64,000 bases of DNA, taken from positions 398,169 through 462,168 of the forward strand of contig NZ_AXWQ01000005.1 of the NCBI RefSeq assembly GCF_000482745.1. Reading direction: 5' to 3'. Below, piece by piece: positions 1-8,522 of this stretch. A program made the translations under genes and the position numbers. The notes beneath the pieces were generated by a model. It saw only the letters and a program-made list of their open reading frames with translations, did not search any database and was not told where the DNA came from. Numbering within the stretch: position 1 is the first letter of the stretch; every line of letters starts with the position of its first letter. This DNA comes from Oleidesulfovibrio alaskensis DSM 16109. GTDB lineage: Bacteria; Desulfobacterota; Desulfovibrionia; Desulfovibrionales; Desulfovibrionaceae.

Positions 1-76
1 GTCGCCCCGCGGCATCCCGAATCAACAGGGCGGCTGCTCCTGCTGCAAACCGCCTGCAAATAGAGAGGGTACACAC

Positions 77-478
77 ATGAAACGGCTCCTGCTGGCCAGC
101 GCATTCATTCTTGCAAGCGCCGGTCCTCTGGCTGCTGGCGAAGAGTTCGGCCGTATGGATACCGACGGTAACGGTTCGGTCACATGGGAAGAATTCTCCG
201 CGGCCTACCCGTCCATGCGGGAACCCGCCTTCGCCGCCATTGACACCAACGGCGACAAACTGATGAGCCACGAAGAATGGCATAATTTCCGCAACCGTCA
301 CGGCAAAGACGGTGCCGGCATGCAGAATATGGGCTCAGGCATGAAAATGCCTCCCGAAGGGATGACCATGCCGCCCAAAGGCATGCCCGGCAAAAACGGT
401 AAACCCATGATCATGCCCCCCGCAGGGCACGGTAAACCGCAAAACGGAAAAATGCTGATCGAACCTCCTAAAGAATAA
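77..478 (+). CDS. Secreted EF-hand protein with Met-rich tail
   Basis: 133 aa. An N-terminal signal peptide (about residues 1-20, ending Leu-Ala-Ala) predicts export. Two EF-hand calcium loops are visible: DTDGNGSVTWEE near residue 28 and DTNGDKLMSHEE near residue 56, both with the Asp/Asn ligands and the final Glu. From about residue 82 to the end the protein is rich in Met, Pro, Gly, Lys and His, with repeated MPPxGM-like units. That tail is not part of the EF-hand fold and could bind soft metals such as Cu(I); this is inference only. The start follows a GAGAGGG ribosome site. It is monocistronic with a strong terminator right after the stop. The calcium-binding fold is secure; the role is unknown. 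Confidence 0.8.
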   Translation: MKRLLLASAFILASAGPLAAGEEFGRMDTDGNGSVTWEEFSAAYPSMREPAFAAIDTNGDKLMSHEEWHNFRNRHGKDGAGMQNMGSGMKMPPEGMTMPPKGMPGKNGKPMIMPPAGHGKPQNGKMLIEPPKE

Positions 479-485
479 TATGCAG

Positions 486-510
486 GGCCGGACCAATCCG
501 GCCTTTTTTT
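486..510 (+). terminator. Rho-independent terminator of the EF-hand gene
   Basis: A 7-bp perfect stem (486-492 with 497-503), a 4-base loop and seven T residues, starting 8 bases after the stop codon of the EF-hand gene. Confidence 0.9.
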
Positions 511-847
511 CCGCCTCATGCCATGCGCCACAGTCTGCCCGCACGGCTTTGCCGGACCTTCCCTCCGCACGAACCGCGGTACAAAAAAAACGGACCTGTG
601 TCCGCTTTTCTGTACCGGCTGATGCACGGCAGGCACTGACGCGTCAGCCGGTGCCGCAAGAATGCTTTGCGCCTCTGTCTCTGTATACGCGTCTTTGCGC
701 AGGCAGGTCATCCGCATACAGGTCATCCGTATGCAGGCCGTCCGCAGCAGGCCACGGGCACCCTGCTGAATGCCGACGCCCGCGCTGACAAGCCCTGAAA
801 AATCTGTCCACGCCCCGATGGGCAGAACTACGCAGACAAGCCCGCCG
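511..847. other. Intergenic stretch with a short tandem repeat
   Basis: No gene can be supported between the EF-hand terminator and the end of the FapA-like gene. It contains three imperfect head-to-tail copies of a 15-base unit beginning CAGGTCATCCG at 704, 719 and 734 (the third is more diverged). Confidence 0.5.
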
Positions 848-2809
848 TCATTCCTCTTCTTCAGACGCGGCGATCACCTTGCCGAGCGAACGCAGTTCCA
901 CCACACGCTTGCTCGAAGCCATGCGGAATTCACACTGGCTTACGGGGCTGCTGACCTCAAAGGAGCGGTCTTCAAACGTGACCACGGTACCCGGATAGAC
1001 CACCCCGCTTACCTGCACGCTGACATTGGCCAGCCGTTCTTTGGTCACCTTTTTCAATTCGGCCAGTTTTTCCTTGCCGCTTTCAATGCTCCGCTGCGCC
1101 TCTTCTCTGATAACAAGCAGCTTTTCCACCGCCTTGTAATTTTCCTGCCGCACCTGATTCAGTATATCTTCATCACTGCCGGTACCCAGCGTCTCATTGA
1201 TGCGCTTGATGGCCGCCCTGCGGGTGCGCACTTCTTCTTCCATGTCTTCCAGCGCTTTCATGTCCAGCTCAATGATCACGTGTGTGCGCACGCCCAGCTC
1301 ATTGCCCAGCTGCCCCACACGCACACCGCCCTTGGAACGCACAGTGCCGCCCACAATGCGCCCGCTGCCGCCCAGAGCAACCAGACCGCCGCAGGTGACA
1401 TCGGAATTATCTATAGATTTGGTGACCTGTATGTTGCCGCGTACGTCTACGCTTCCCTCGCTTATAAAGCCGGCTTTCAGGTTGCCTTCAACAATCACAT
1501 GCCCCTGATCCTGCAATACCAGTCCCCCCGCAAGCAGGTCGCCACCCGTATGCAGAAACGCCGCCTCCACAACCCCCTGCACAGTGACATTTTCCGGGCA
1601 GTTCACGGAAAAACCGCTCAGCACATTGCCGCGCACCAGCAAAGCTCCGCGCTGCAGGTCAACGTTTCCCGTCTCCATACTGACATCGCCGCGTACCACA
1701 TACATGTTTTCGACAGACAGGCGCCCTTTGGCATGCTGTACAAACCCGTCCAGCGCAGCACGCAGCGTCACACCGTCTTCATCTTCCACTATGCTTTTAG
1801 GGCACAGCACACAGGGTACGGGACGTCCGGGATGCGGTGCGACGCTTTCGCCGAATACATCCCTGCCCGCATCACCGGCAGTGGGAGGATACAGCAGAGC
1901 GACGGCCTCACCTTCCGTGACCACCGGCAGACTGCCGCGGTCCTTATAGTCTATGGTTCCGTCCGCCCCCACCTTGCCCGCCATCTCCATGGTGTCAAAC
2001 AGCAGCTCCAGACAGCCGTCGGTGCCGTGACGGGGCATGACCCCCCGGGCGATTTCCACATCGTGCACAGGCCCGCCGGTTTCCGCAGCACGCAGCAGCG
2101 CGTCCCTGACAGGTTTTTCATTAAGCGGCGCCACCACCCCCATCGTATCCAGCAGTTCACGCAGCCGTTCCAGCGTCACGGGAATGCCCAGACAGTCACG
2201 GTGGTACAGTGTAGCCGTAATCCGTAACCGGTCCGAGGCAACGGTTATCAGCGGCAGCACCTGCACCACGCAACCGGTCACCATCACGGTGCCGTACACT
2301 TCGGCAACCAGCTGCCCGCCCTGTTCCTGCATGCTGCAGTTGCCATGGTCGGCAATCTGCAGGTCGCACGACAACAGCTCGGGCGGAGGCGACACGGGCT
2401 TGCCGTCGATACGCATGCCGCCCTGTGCAGGAATGGCCGGCATAAGCGTGCCGAATGCCATACCCGGAAAAACGGGGAAACGTTCATCGCCGAAACACAT
2501 AAGCCGCCCGTTGGTTCCCGCCACAGGCGGCACCCCGCGGGCGACCACAATTTTAGTCACATCCTCGCCGGCCTGAAGCTTTTCAATGACCGTCCGCGCG
2601 GCATTCACATCCAGCGGAACCCGTATACCGGCTTTTGCCAGCTGCTCCGCCATCAGATCAACGCTCAAGGGGCTGCCTTTACCCTTGGGCGGCACATAGC
2701 GGGCTATGCCCACTTTCATGTAATCTTTGCTGGCATTGAACCGGACCACGGCGTCGGCGTTGGCGGAACCGGTTTTCTGCCCGCTATGTGCGGTGTCGTC
2801 ATGGCTCAT
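848..2809 (-). CDS. FapA family (DUF342) protein
   Basis: 653 aa. It matches the FapA/DUF342 architecture: an N-terminal region of about 250 residues with repeated ARG(V)PP/ARGVMP segments, a central right-handed beta-helix made of short Gly/Val-rich turns (for example RGDVSMETGNV, VEGNLKAGFISEGSV and VRGNIQV, about residues 370-500), and a C-terminal alpha-helical coiled coil (about 520-620) ending in a small beta domain. Related proteins are thought to act in polar cell organisation or as polymer-like scaffolds; the molecular role here is not known. It lies 46 bases downstream of the hybrid histidine kinase on the same strand, so the two are probably co-transcribed. No good ribosome site precedes the chosen ATG, so the start is approximate. 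Confidence 0.8.
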   Translation of the reverse strand: MSHDDTAHSGQKTGSANADAVVRFNASKDYMKVGIARYVPPKGKGSPLSVDLMAEQLAKAGIRVPLDVNAARTVIEKLQAGEDVTKIVVARGVPPVAGTNGRLMCFGDERFPVFPGMAFGTLMPAIPAQGGMRIDGKPVSPPPELLSCDLQIADHGNCSMQEQGGQLVAEVYGTVMVTGCVVQVLPLITVASDRLRITATLYHRDCLGIPVTLERLRELLDTMGVVAPLNEKPVRDALLRAAETGGPVHDVEIARGVMPRHGTDGCLELLFDTMEMAGKVGADGTIDYKDRGSLPVVTEGEAVALLYPPTAGDAGRDVFGESVAPHPGRPVPCVLCPKSIVEDEDGVTLRAALDGFVQHAKGRLSVENMYVVRGDVSMETGNVDLQRGALLVRGNVLSGFSVNCPENVTVQGVVEAAFLHTGGDLLAGGLVLQDQGHVIVEGNLKAGFISEGSVDVRGNIQVTKSIDNSDVTCGGLVALGGSGRIVGGTVRSKGGVRVGQLGNELGVRTHVIIELDMKALEDMEEEVRTRRAAIKRINETLGTGSDEDILNQVRQENYKAVEKLLVIREEAQRSIESGKEKLAELKKVTKERLANVSVQVSGVVYPGTVVTFEDRSFEVSSPVSQCEFRMASSKRVVELRSLGKVIAASEEEE

Positions 2810-2855
2810 TAAAGAAACCGTCGTTTACGAGTCATCGGTTGCAGACGCTCTGCCA

Positions 2856-5780
2856 TCATCCGGCATGGTGGCCTTCAGCTCCGCGGGCGTCAGGAAAAAT
2901 CTTCAGCAGTTCGTGCTCCAGATGGTTGATGGCATCCATGAGCAGCAGAAAAATAGGGCGCACTTCTTCCGGTCTCGCATCACGCACACGGCTTTCAAGC
3001 CGAGAAGCCATCACGCATACGCGGGGGGCGCCCATTTTGTCGGCTTCGTGCATCAGCGTATGCGCCAGCGAGTGCAGTTCCAGCAAGTTGCCGCGGTCAA
3101 AGGCAGACCACAGGCTTTCGCGCAGAGCCGCCACTGTAACAAGAAAACGCCGGAACCGGTAGGCCTCGCGCTGGCCGCCGGTGTACGGTTCCATGACAGG
3201 ATGCGCATCATAGGCGGGCATAAGCGGCGCATCGGCCCCGCCGCCGTCTGCGGTCCCGGCCTGAAGCTGGACAAGATGCTTTTTCAGCGCTTCCAGGCGT
3301 ACAGGCTTGGAAAGGTACGAGGACATGCCCGCCTGGACAAAACGCTCTTTATCACCTGCCAGCGCATGCGCAGTCAGCGCAATGATATGCACATCCGGCG
3401 CCGTTGCCGCCGTATCAGGGGTAAAGCCGCGTATGGCCCTTGTGGCATCCAGCCCGTCCATCACCGGCATCTGCACATCCATAAAAATACAGTCATAGCG
3501 CTTCAGCGCGGCCTTTTCCACGGCTTCAGCACCGTTCTGCACCGCATCCGCCTGGTGACCAAGTTTTTTCAACGCCAGAATCATAGTGCGTCTGTTCAGG
3601 GCATTATCTTCCGCCAGCAGTATGCGCAAAGGCAGCATCTCAGGAACATCTTCCCCTTCCTCGATGGCACACGCATGCGTCTCGGCCACTTTAAAGGGCA
3701 GTTCCACCTCAAAACGGCTGCCCTTTCCGGCTTCACTGCGCAGAGAAATACTGCCGCCCATCATCTCGACAAGCTGCCTGCTGATGGTCAGTCCCAGCCC
3801 TGTGCCGCCATATTTGCGTGTTATGGACCCGTCCGCCTGACGGAAGTTTTCGAATATGATGCCGTGCAGGTGCTCCGGAATCCCTATGCCCGTGTCCTGC
3901 ACAGTAAAGCGTACACGCTGTACACCGGCTATGTAACCACCAGAAGAGGAAACACATTCCACAGCAACGTTGACGCCGCCTTCTTCCGTGAATTTGATGG
4001 CGTTGCCGATAAGATTCACCAGAATCTGACGCAGTCTTCCGGAATCGCCCATCAGCTCGCGGGGCAACCCCCTGCCAAGAAACATCGAAAAATCAAGACC
4101 CTTACGTTCGGCTTCATGCCGCATAACGCGCATGACCCCGCCGAGGAAACGGGGCAGGCTGAACTCCACTTCCTCAAGATGCAGCTTACCAGACTCAACA
4201 CGGGCAAGGTCCAGTATATCGTTAACAATATCCAGCAGCGCCTCGGCAGACGACAGTGAAGCCCTGAGGTTTTCCCCGACGCCTTCGGGCAGATCCTCCT
4301 GCAGCGAAAGCTCGGTAAGGCCGATGATGGCGTTAAGCGGTGTGCGGATTTCATGGCTCATATTGGCAAGAAATTCGCTTTTTGATCTGCTGGCCGCTTC
4401 CGCTTCACGCGAGGTCTTCTCAAGCTGCTTCTGCGCTCTGTTACGCTCTATGGCAGCCGCGATGATTTCTGCCGCGGTCATGAGCAGCTGTTCGTCCAGC
4501 TGCGTCCAGCGGCGCATGGTGCGTGTGTCGTCAAACCCGATCAGACCCCACCACTGCCCGCCGACCTTCAGCGGCAGCACAAGAATGGACTGGATGTCCT
4601 GCGCCCGCAGCAACGGCTGTTCCTCTTCCGGAAATTCATCCACAAGCCCGCTCAGCGCCTTACCCTGCTCCAGAGTCTGCGCCCAGCGGCTGAAAGCCGG
4701 CAGATAGGGCACGCATTCCAGTTCTGATTTGCCGAACTGCGAGGCAACTCCCTCGGAGCAGACCTCAAAACGGTGGCGGCAACACAACTGTCCGTCGTCA
4801 TTTATAAAATTTTCAAAGATATAAACGCGGCACACGTCCACCGTTTCACGCAGGCTTTCCAGTGTGGTGTGCATGGCGTTAAGCGAACTGAACTGGGAAA
4901 GCAGTTCGCGCGCACAGGTGGAAAGCACTCTTTCGTACATGAGCCGCGTGGCCAGATCGCGCTGGGCGTCGCGGCGTTCGCTGATATCACGCGCCACCGA
5001 GACCAGCAGTTCCGAGGAAACGGTGGTCAGCCTGCGCAGTCCCACCTCCACGGGCAGCAGAGTGCCGTCCTTGTGCCGGTGATACGTTTCCACAGCCCCT
5101 TCGTCCCTGCCGTCAAGCACGTTACGCAGGTACGGCTCCAGACCGTGTTCGCTTACTGCTATATTGATGTCCTCCGGACGCATGCCCAGAATTTCTTCAC
5201 GCGTATAGCCAAGCTGAGTGTACGCCCGGCTGTTCACATCCACAAAGAGTCCCGTCCGCAGATCTGTCAGGTATACCGCATCCGACGAGGCCTCCAGCGC
5301 CATGCGGAACCGCCGCATTTCCTCTTCCGCAGTACGGATGTCTGATATATCCAGAGCCAGTTCGTACCGGACCAGCCTGTTGCCCACCCATGGTATGGCC
5401 CTGTCGATGCATCTGTACCAACGCTTCAGTACAGGGTTATACAGCTCCCATATATGTGATGAATCAGGATCGTTACGTATTATATCGTTTGTACAGAAAG
5501 GACATGGTTCTTCAAGTCCCTGTAAAAACTGGTAGCACTTTTTACCGGTGCACGGACCGATATCTTTCTCAAGCGTCCTGTTAACGTACAGCAGTTCATA
5601 TGTTTCCATATCTGCAACATATACATACTCTTTCACGCTATCAAAAAGCCGCAGAAGAAGATCGTGTTCTCTGGAGCTGCCTGTAAAGACATTCCCTGAC
5701 TTCAGAATCTCATTTTCGCGTTGCAGTTCGACAATCTGCTTTTTCAGCAGCTCGACTTCATTTTCCATCGCGTTATCCAT
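2856..5780 (-). CDS. PAS/GAF hybrid histidine kinase with receiver and C-terminal HPt-like region
   Basis: 974 aa, soluble (no membrane segment). Order of parts: short coiled coil; PAS domain with a CxFC-type cysteine pair (EPCPFC, about residue 100); second PAS (about 160-280); GAF (about 290-455); HisKA with phospho-acceptor His in NMSHEIRTPLN; HATPase_c with N box NLIGNAIKF, DTGIGIP and GGTGLGL; receiver domain with phospho-Asp in FMDVQMPVMDG and Lys in YLSKPV; then about 90 residues resembling an HPt domain (AHTLMHEADKMGA), although the usual HxLKG Lys-Gly is absent. It is therefore a phosphorelay sensor with an uncertain output. An in-frame TTG at 5798 gives a six-residue longer form; ATG at 5780 or 5768 is more likely. 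Probably co-transcribed with the FapA-like gene. Confidence 0.9.
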   Translation of the reverse strand: MDNAMENEVELLKKQIVELQRENEILKSGNVFTGSSREHDLLLRLFDSVKEYVYVADMETYELLYVNRTLEKDIGPCTGKKCYQFLQGLEEPCPFCTNDIIRNDPDSSHIWELYNPVLKRWYRCIDRAIPWVGNRLVRYELALDISDIRTAEEEMRRFRMALEASSDAVYLTDLRTGLFVDVNSRAYTQLGYTREEILGMRPEDINIAVSEHGLEPYLRNVLDGRDEGAVETYHRHKDGTLLPVEVGLRRLTTVSSELLVSVARDISERRDAQRDLATRLMYERVLSTCARELLSQFSSLNAMHTTLESLRETVDVCRVYIFENFINDDGQLCCRHRFEVCSEGVASQFGKSELECVPYLPAFSRWAQTLEQGKALSGLVDEFPEEEQPLLRAQDIQSILVLPLKVGGQWWGLIGFDDTRTMRRWTQLDEQLLMTAAEIIAAAIERNRAQKQLEKTSREAEAASRSKSEFLANMSHEIRTPLNAIIGLTELSLQEDLPEGVGENLRASLSSAEALLDIVNDILDLARVESGKLHLEEVEFSLPRFLGGVMRVMRHEAERKGLDFSMFLGRGLPRELMGDSGRLRQILVNLIGNAIKFTEEGGVNVAVECVSSSGGYIAGVQRVRFTVQDTGIGIPEHLHGIIFENFRQADGSITRKYGGTGLGLTISRQLVEMMGGSISLRSEAGKGSRFEVELPFKVAETHACAIEEGEDVPEMLPLRILLAEDNALNRRTMILALKKLGHQADAVQNGAEAVEKAALKRYDCIFMDVQMPVMDGLDATRAIRGFTPDTAATAPDVHIIALTAHALAGDKERFVQAGMSSYLSKPVRLEALKKHLVQLQAGTADGGGADAPLMPAYDAHPVMEPYTGGQREAYRFRRFLVTVAALRESLWSAFDRGNLLELHSLAHTLMHEADKMGAPRVCVMASRLESRVRDARPEEVRPIFLLLMDAINHLEHELLKIFPDARGAEGHHAG

Positions 5781-5949
5781 TTCACCGCAAAACGGCAAAG
5801 ATTGTTACCGGATCAAAGCAAGCAGTCACTCACACTTGCGCCTGTTATTATCTGATTTGCGGTGCCAGTTCAACACACTGCAGCAGGAAAGCACCGCCAC
5901 CCCGCACAATGGCCTTGCGCAGCGGCAGGGCGCACCCTATATTCGCGCC

Positions 5950-7890
5950 ATGCGCATACATACATCCTCTGTGCCCGCCATGCCTGCGGGCCGAACGCCC
6001 CTTGAGCAACCCGAATTTTTACCCATGACCGCAGCCGATGTAAAACACATAGGCTGGGACGGCATAGATATTCTGCTGGTAACCGGTGACGGATACGTAG
6101 ACCACCCCAGCTTTGCCGCAGCCATACTGGGGCGGTGGCTTGTGGCGCATGGCTACCGGGTGGGCGTGGCCGCCCAGCCGGCCTGGGACAGCACAGCCGA
6201 TCTGGAAAAAATGGGCAGACCGGCTCTTTTTGCCGGCGTAACAGCCGGAGCGCTCGATTCCATGCTGGCCCACTATACAGCATTTCGCAAAAAACGCTCC
6301 GACGATGCATACACCCCCGGCGGCAAAGCAGGAGCACGCCCCAACAGGGCGACCATAGTATACACCAATCTTGTGCGGCGCGCCTTTCCCGGTCTGCCCG
6401 TAATTCTCGGAGGCATAGAGGCTTCGCTGCGGCGCATAACACATTACGATTTCTGGACGGACAAACTGCGCAGACCGCTGCTGCTGGACAGCAAAGCCGA
6501 CGCCATAATCTACGGCATGGGCGAACGGGCCATGCTGGAAGCGGCCGTGGCTCTGGATGAAAACGGCTATGCGCACCAGCAGGACACCGGAGCACTGCCG
6601 CCGCTGTGGACTGTTTTTTCCGCCCTGCGCGGCATGGCCTGCATGGTACCCGCTGACTACGCTCCGGCGGAAGCCGATGTTTTTGAGCTGCCCGCCCACG
6701 AAGCCATCGAAAAAGCCCCGCACCTGCTGCTGCAGGCTACCGTGATGCTGGAAAAGCAGGTGCACGCCATGAACGCTCCGGCCATCCAGCCCGCGGGAGG
6801 CCGCAAGGTACTGCTTACGGCTCCGGCCCACCCCCTTGGTGAAGAGGAAATGGACCGTCTGTACTCGCTGCCCTTTGCACGCACGGCGCACCCTGCCTAC
6901 ACCAGTCCCATTCCGGCAACGGATATGATGCTGACTTCAGTCACCACACACCGCGGCTGCGGGGGCGGATGCTCATTCTGTTCACTGGCGCTCCATCAGG
7001 GCAGGCGCATTGCATCGCGCAGCCGCAAATCGGTCATCGAAGAGGTGCGGGCCATGACCCGCCGTGCAGACTGGAAAGGCACCATAAGCGATGTGGGCGG
7101 ACCGAGCGCCAACATGTGGCAGGCCGCATGCGCGGCCGACCCCGCCCGCTGCCGCAGGGAAAGCTGCATGCACCCTTCGGTGTGCAAGGCATTCAAGGCT
7201 CAGCAGCCCGCCGCCATTGACCTTCTGCGCACCATACGCGGCATGGACAAAGTACGCCATGTGCGCGTGGCCAGCGGGGTGCGGTATGATCTGGCGCTGA
7301 AGGATGACACAGCGCTGCGCGCCTATACCATGGAATTCACCGGCGGCCAGCTTAAAGTGGCGCCGGAACACATCTGTGACAACGTACTGGAGCGCATGCG
7401 CAAGCCCGGACTTCCCGCCTTTGAAGCCTTTCTCGAAGCTTTTGAAACTTTCTCGCGTGAAGCCGGTAAAGAGCAATATGTCATTCCCTACCTTATGAGT
7501 GCGTTTCCCGGCTGCACGGACGACGACATGCGCACACTGGGCCGCTGGCTGCGTCAGCGCGGCTGGCAGCCCCAGCAGGTGCAGTGTTTCATACCCACGC
7601 CCGGAACAGTGGCCACCGCCATGTACTATGCCGGTATCGACCTGCAGGGAGACCCCATATATGTCGCCCGCACCGATGCCGAACGTCTGCGCCAGCACCA
7701 CATACTCATTCCCTCCCACGGGGGGGCACAGGGCGCTGCCGGCAAAAAGCACGGGCAACAGCGAAAAAACGCCCCCCGCCATGCCGCCGGAAAACAGCAG
7801 GCTGCACAGCAGACCCGGCGGGACGACGACCGCAGATCCCGCGGTCGCAGCAGCGCGCGCCCCTCACGGCCGCAGCGCAGAAGGGGCTGA
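5950..7890 (+). CDS. YgiQ family radical SAM protein
   Basis: 646 aa. It has the YgiQ layout: an N-terminal B12-binding-like region starting near DILLVTGDGYVDHPSF, the stretch GGIEASLRRITHYDFW, and a radical SAM core whose 4Fe-4S cysteines are in HRGCGGGCSFCS (CX3CX2C, about residue 335). Downstream motifs such as VASGVRYDLAL and LKVAPEH are also characteristic. The last 70 residues are Arg/Gln/Ala rich, as in other members. The substrate of YgiQ proteins is unknown. The open frame extends further upstream, but the upstream part overlaps the divergent kinase and lacks family homology, so ATG 5950 was chosen; a start at 6025 (MTAADV) is possible. A terminator follows. Confidence 0.9.
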   Translation: MRIHTSSVPAMPAGRTPLEQPEFLPMTAADVKHIGWDGIDILLVTGDGYVDHPSFAAAILGRWLVAHGYRVGVAAQPAWDSTADLEKMGRPALFAGVTAGALDSMLAHYTAFRKKRSDDAYTPGGKAGARPNRATIVYTNLVRRAFPGLPVILGGIEASLRRITHYDFWTDKLRRPLLLDSKADAIIYGMGERAMLEAAVALDENGYAHQQDTGALPPLWTVFSALRGMACMVPADYAPAEADVFELPAHEAIEKAPHLLLQATVMLEKQVHAMNAPAIQPAGGRKVLLTAPAHPLGEEEMDRLYSLPFARTAHPAYTSPIPATDMMLTSVTTHRGCGGGCSFCSLALHQGRRIASRSRKSVIEEVRAMTRRADWKGTISDVGGPSANMWQAACAADPARCRRESCMHPSVCKAFKAQQPAAIDLLRTIRGMDKVRHVRVASGVRYDLALKDDTALRAYTMEFTGGQLKVAPEHICDNVLERMRKPGLPAFEAFLEAFETFSREAGKEQYVIPYLMSAFPGCTDDDMRTLGRWLRQRGWQPQQVQCFIPTPGTVATAMYYAGIDLQGDPIYVARTDAERLRQHHILIPSHGGAQGAAGKKHGQQRKNAPRHAAGKQQAAQQTRRDDDRRSRGRSSARPSRPQRRRG

Positions 7891-7912
7891 GCCGGACCGG
7901 ATACCGTTCCTC

Positions 7913-7944
7913 AAAGGATGCACGCAACGCGCGCATCCTTTTTT
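7913..7944 (+). terminator. Terminator after the ygiQ-like gene
   Basis: Stem AAGGATGC/GCATCCTT around an 11-base loop, continuing into a T run, 22 bases after the YgiQ stop and before the RuvC-fold gene. Confidence 0.75.
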
Positions 7945-7975
7945 CATACTTGAAAAAGCAGTGTCCCCTGACGTA

Positions 7976-8482
7976 ATGACCAGAACACAGACCATGCACA
8001 GACTGACAGACCACTCATACACCGCCGGCACCGGCTGGCTGCTGGCCGTCGATGGCGGTCTGCGCGCCGGTGTGGCCATGTTTGACCGGCACGGAACCCC
8101 GCTGTGGTGCCGTTCATTTCATTACGCCACCATCGGGTCCATGCGCAGGGCCGCCCGCGCCCTGTTTTTTCGCCATGCACAGCTGGAGCACCTGCTGGTT
8201 GAAGGCGGCGGCGCAGCGGGCGGGGCATGGCAGCAGGAGGGAGCACACGCCGGTCTGCAGGTGCATGCCATCGGTGCCGAAGCATGGCGCCGCGCACTGC
8301 TGTCCGCACATGCGGTGCGCAGCGGCAAAGACAGCAAGCAGGCAGCCGTGGCCATGGCCTCGGCATTGTTCCGCCGTCACGGAAAAGCGCTGGTCAGACC
8401 GCCCGCCCACGACGCTGCCGAGGCCGTCATGGCCGGAGTATATTTTTTCAGCATGCTGCAGCAGACAGACGGTCAGGACTGA
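7976..8482 (+). CDS. RuvC-like (RNase H fold) protein
   Basis: 168 aa. Key residues are spaced as in RuvC-type Holliday-junction resolvases: LLAVDGGLRAGVAMFD near residue 22 (first catalytic Asp plus the Gly-rich turn), LLVEGGG near residue 72 (Glu), GKDSKQAA near 120, and HDAAEAVMAGVY near residue 145 (the final acidic pair). True RuvC usually has DPG and HAADA, so this is a divergent member. It could be a nuclease or an inactive relative; YqgF-like is an alternative. It is followed after 40 bases on the same strand by a DisA_N-domain gene. ATG 7976 has no strong ribosome site; ATG 7994 is a possible alternative. Assigned from motif pattern only. Confidence 0.55.
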   Translation: MTRTQTMHRLTDHSYTAGTGWLLAVDGGLRAGVAMFDRHGTPLWCRSFHYATIGSMRRAARALFFRHAQLEHLLVEGGGAAGGAWQQEGAHAGLQVHAIGAEAWRRALLSAHAVRSGKDSKQAAVAMASALFRRHGKALVRPPAHDAAEAVMAGVYFFSMLQQTDGQD

Positions 8483-8522
8483 TGCCGCCCGCCCTGCCGC
8501 AGCCCAACGCAAGGAGCAGTGT

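Noticed and set aside
770..2227. A 485-codon open frame opposite the FapA-like gene
   Set aside because: It is antisense to a well-supported gene; composition is His/Gln/Arg rich and no domain or ribosome site is visible.
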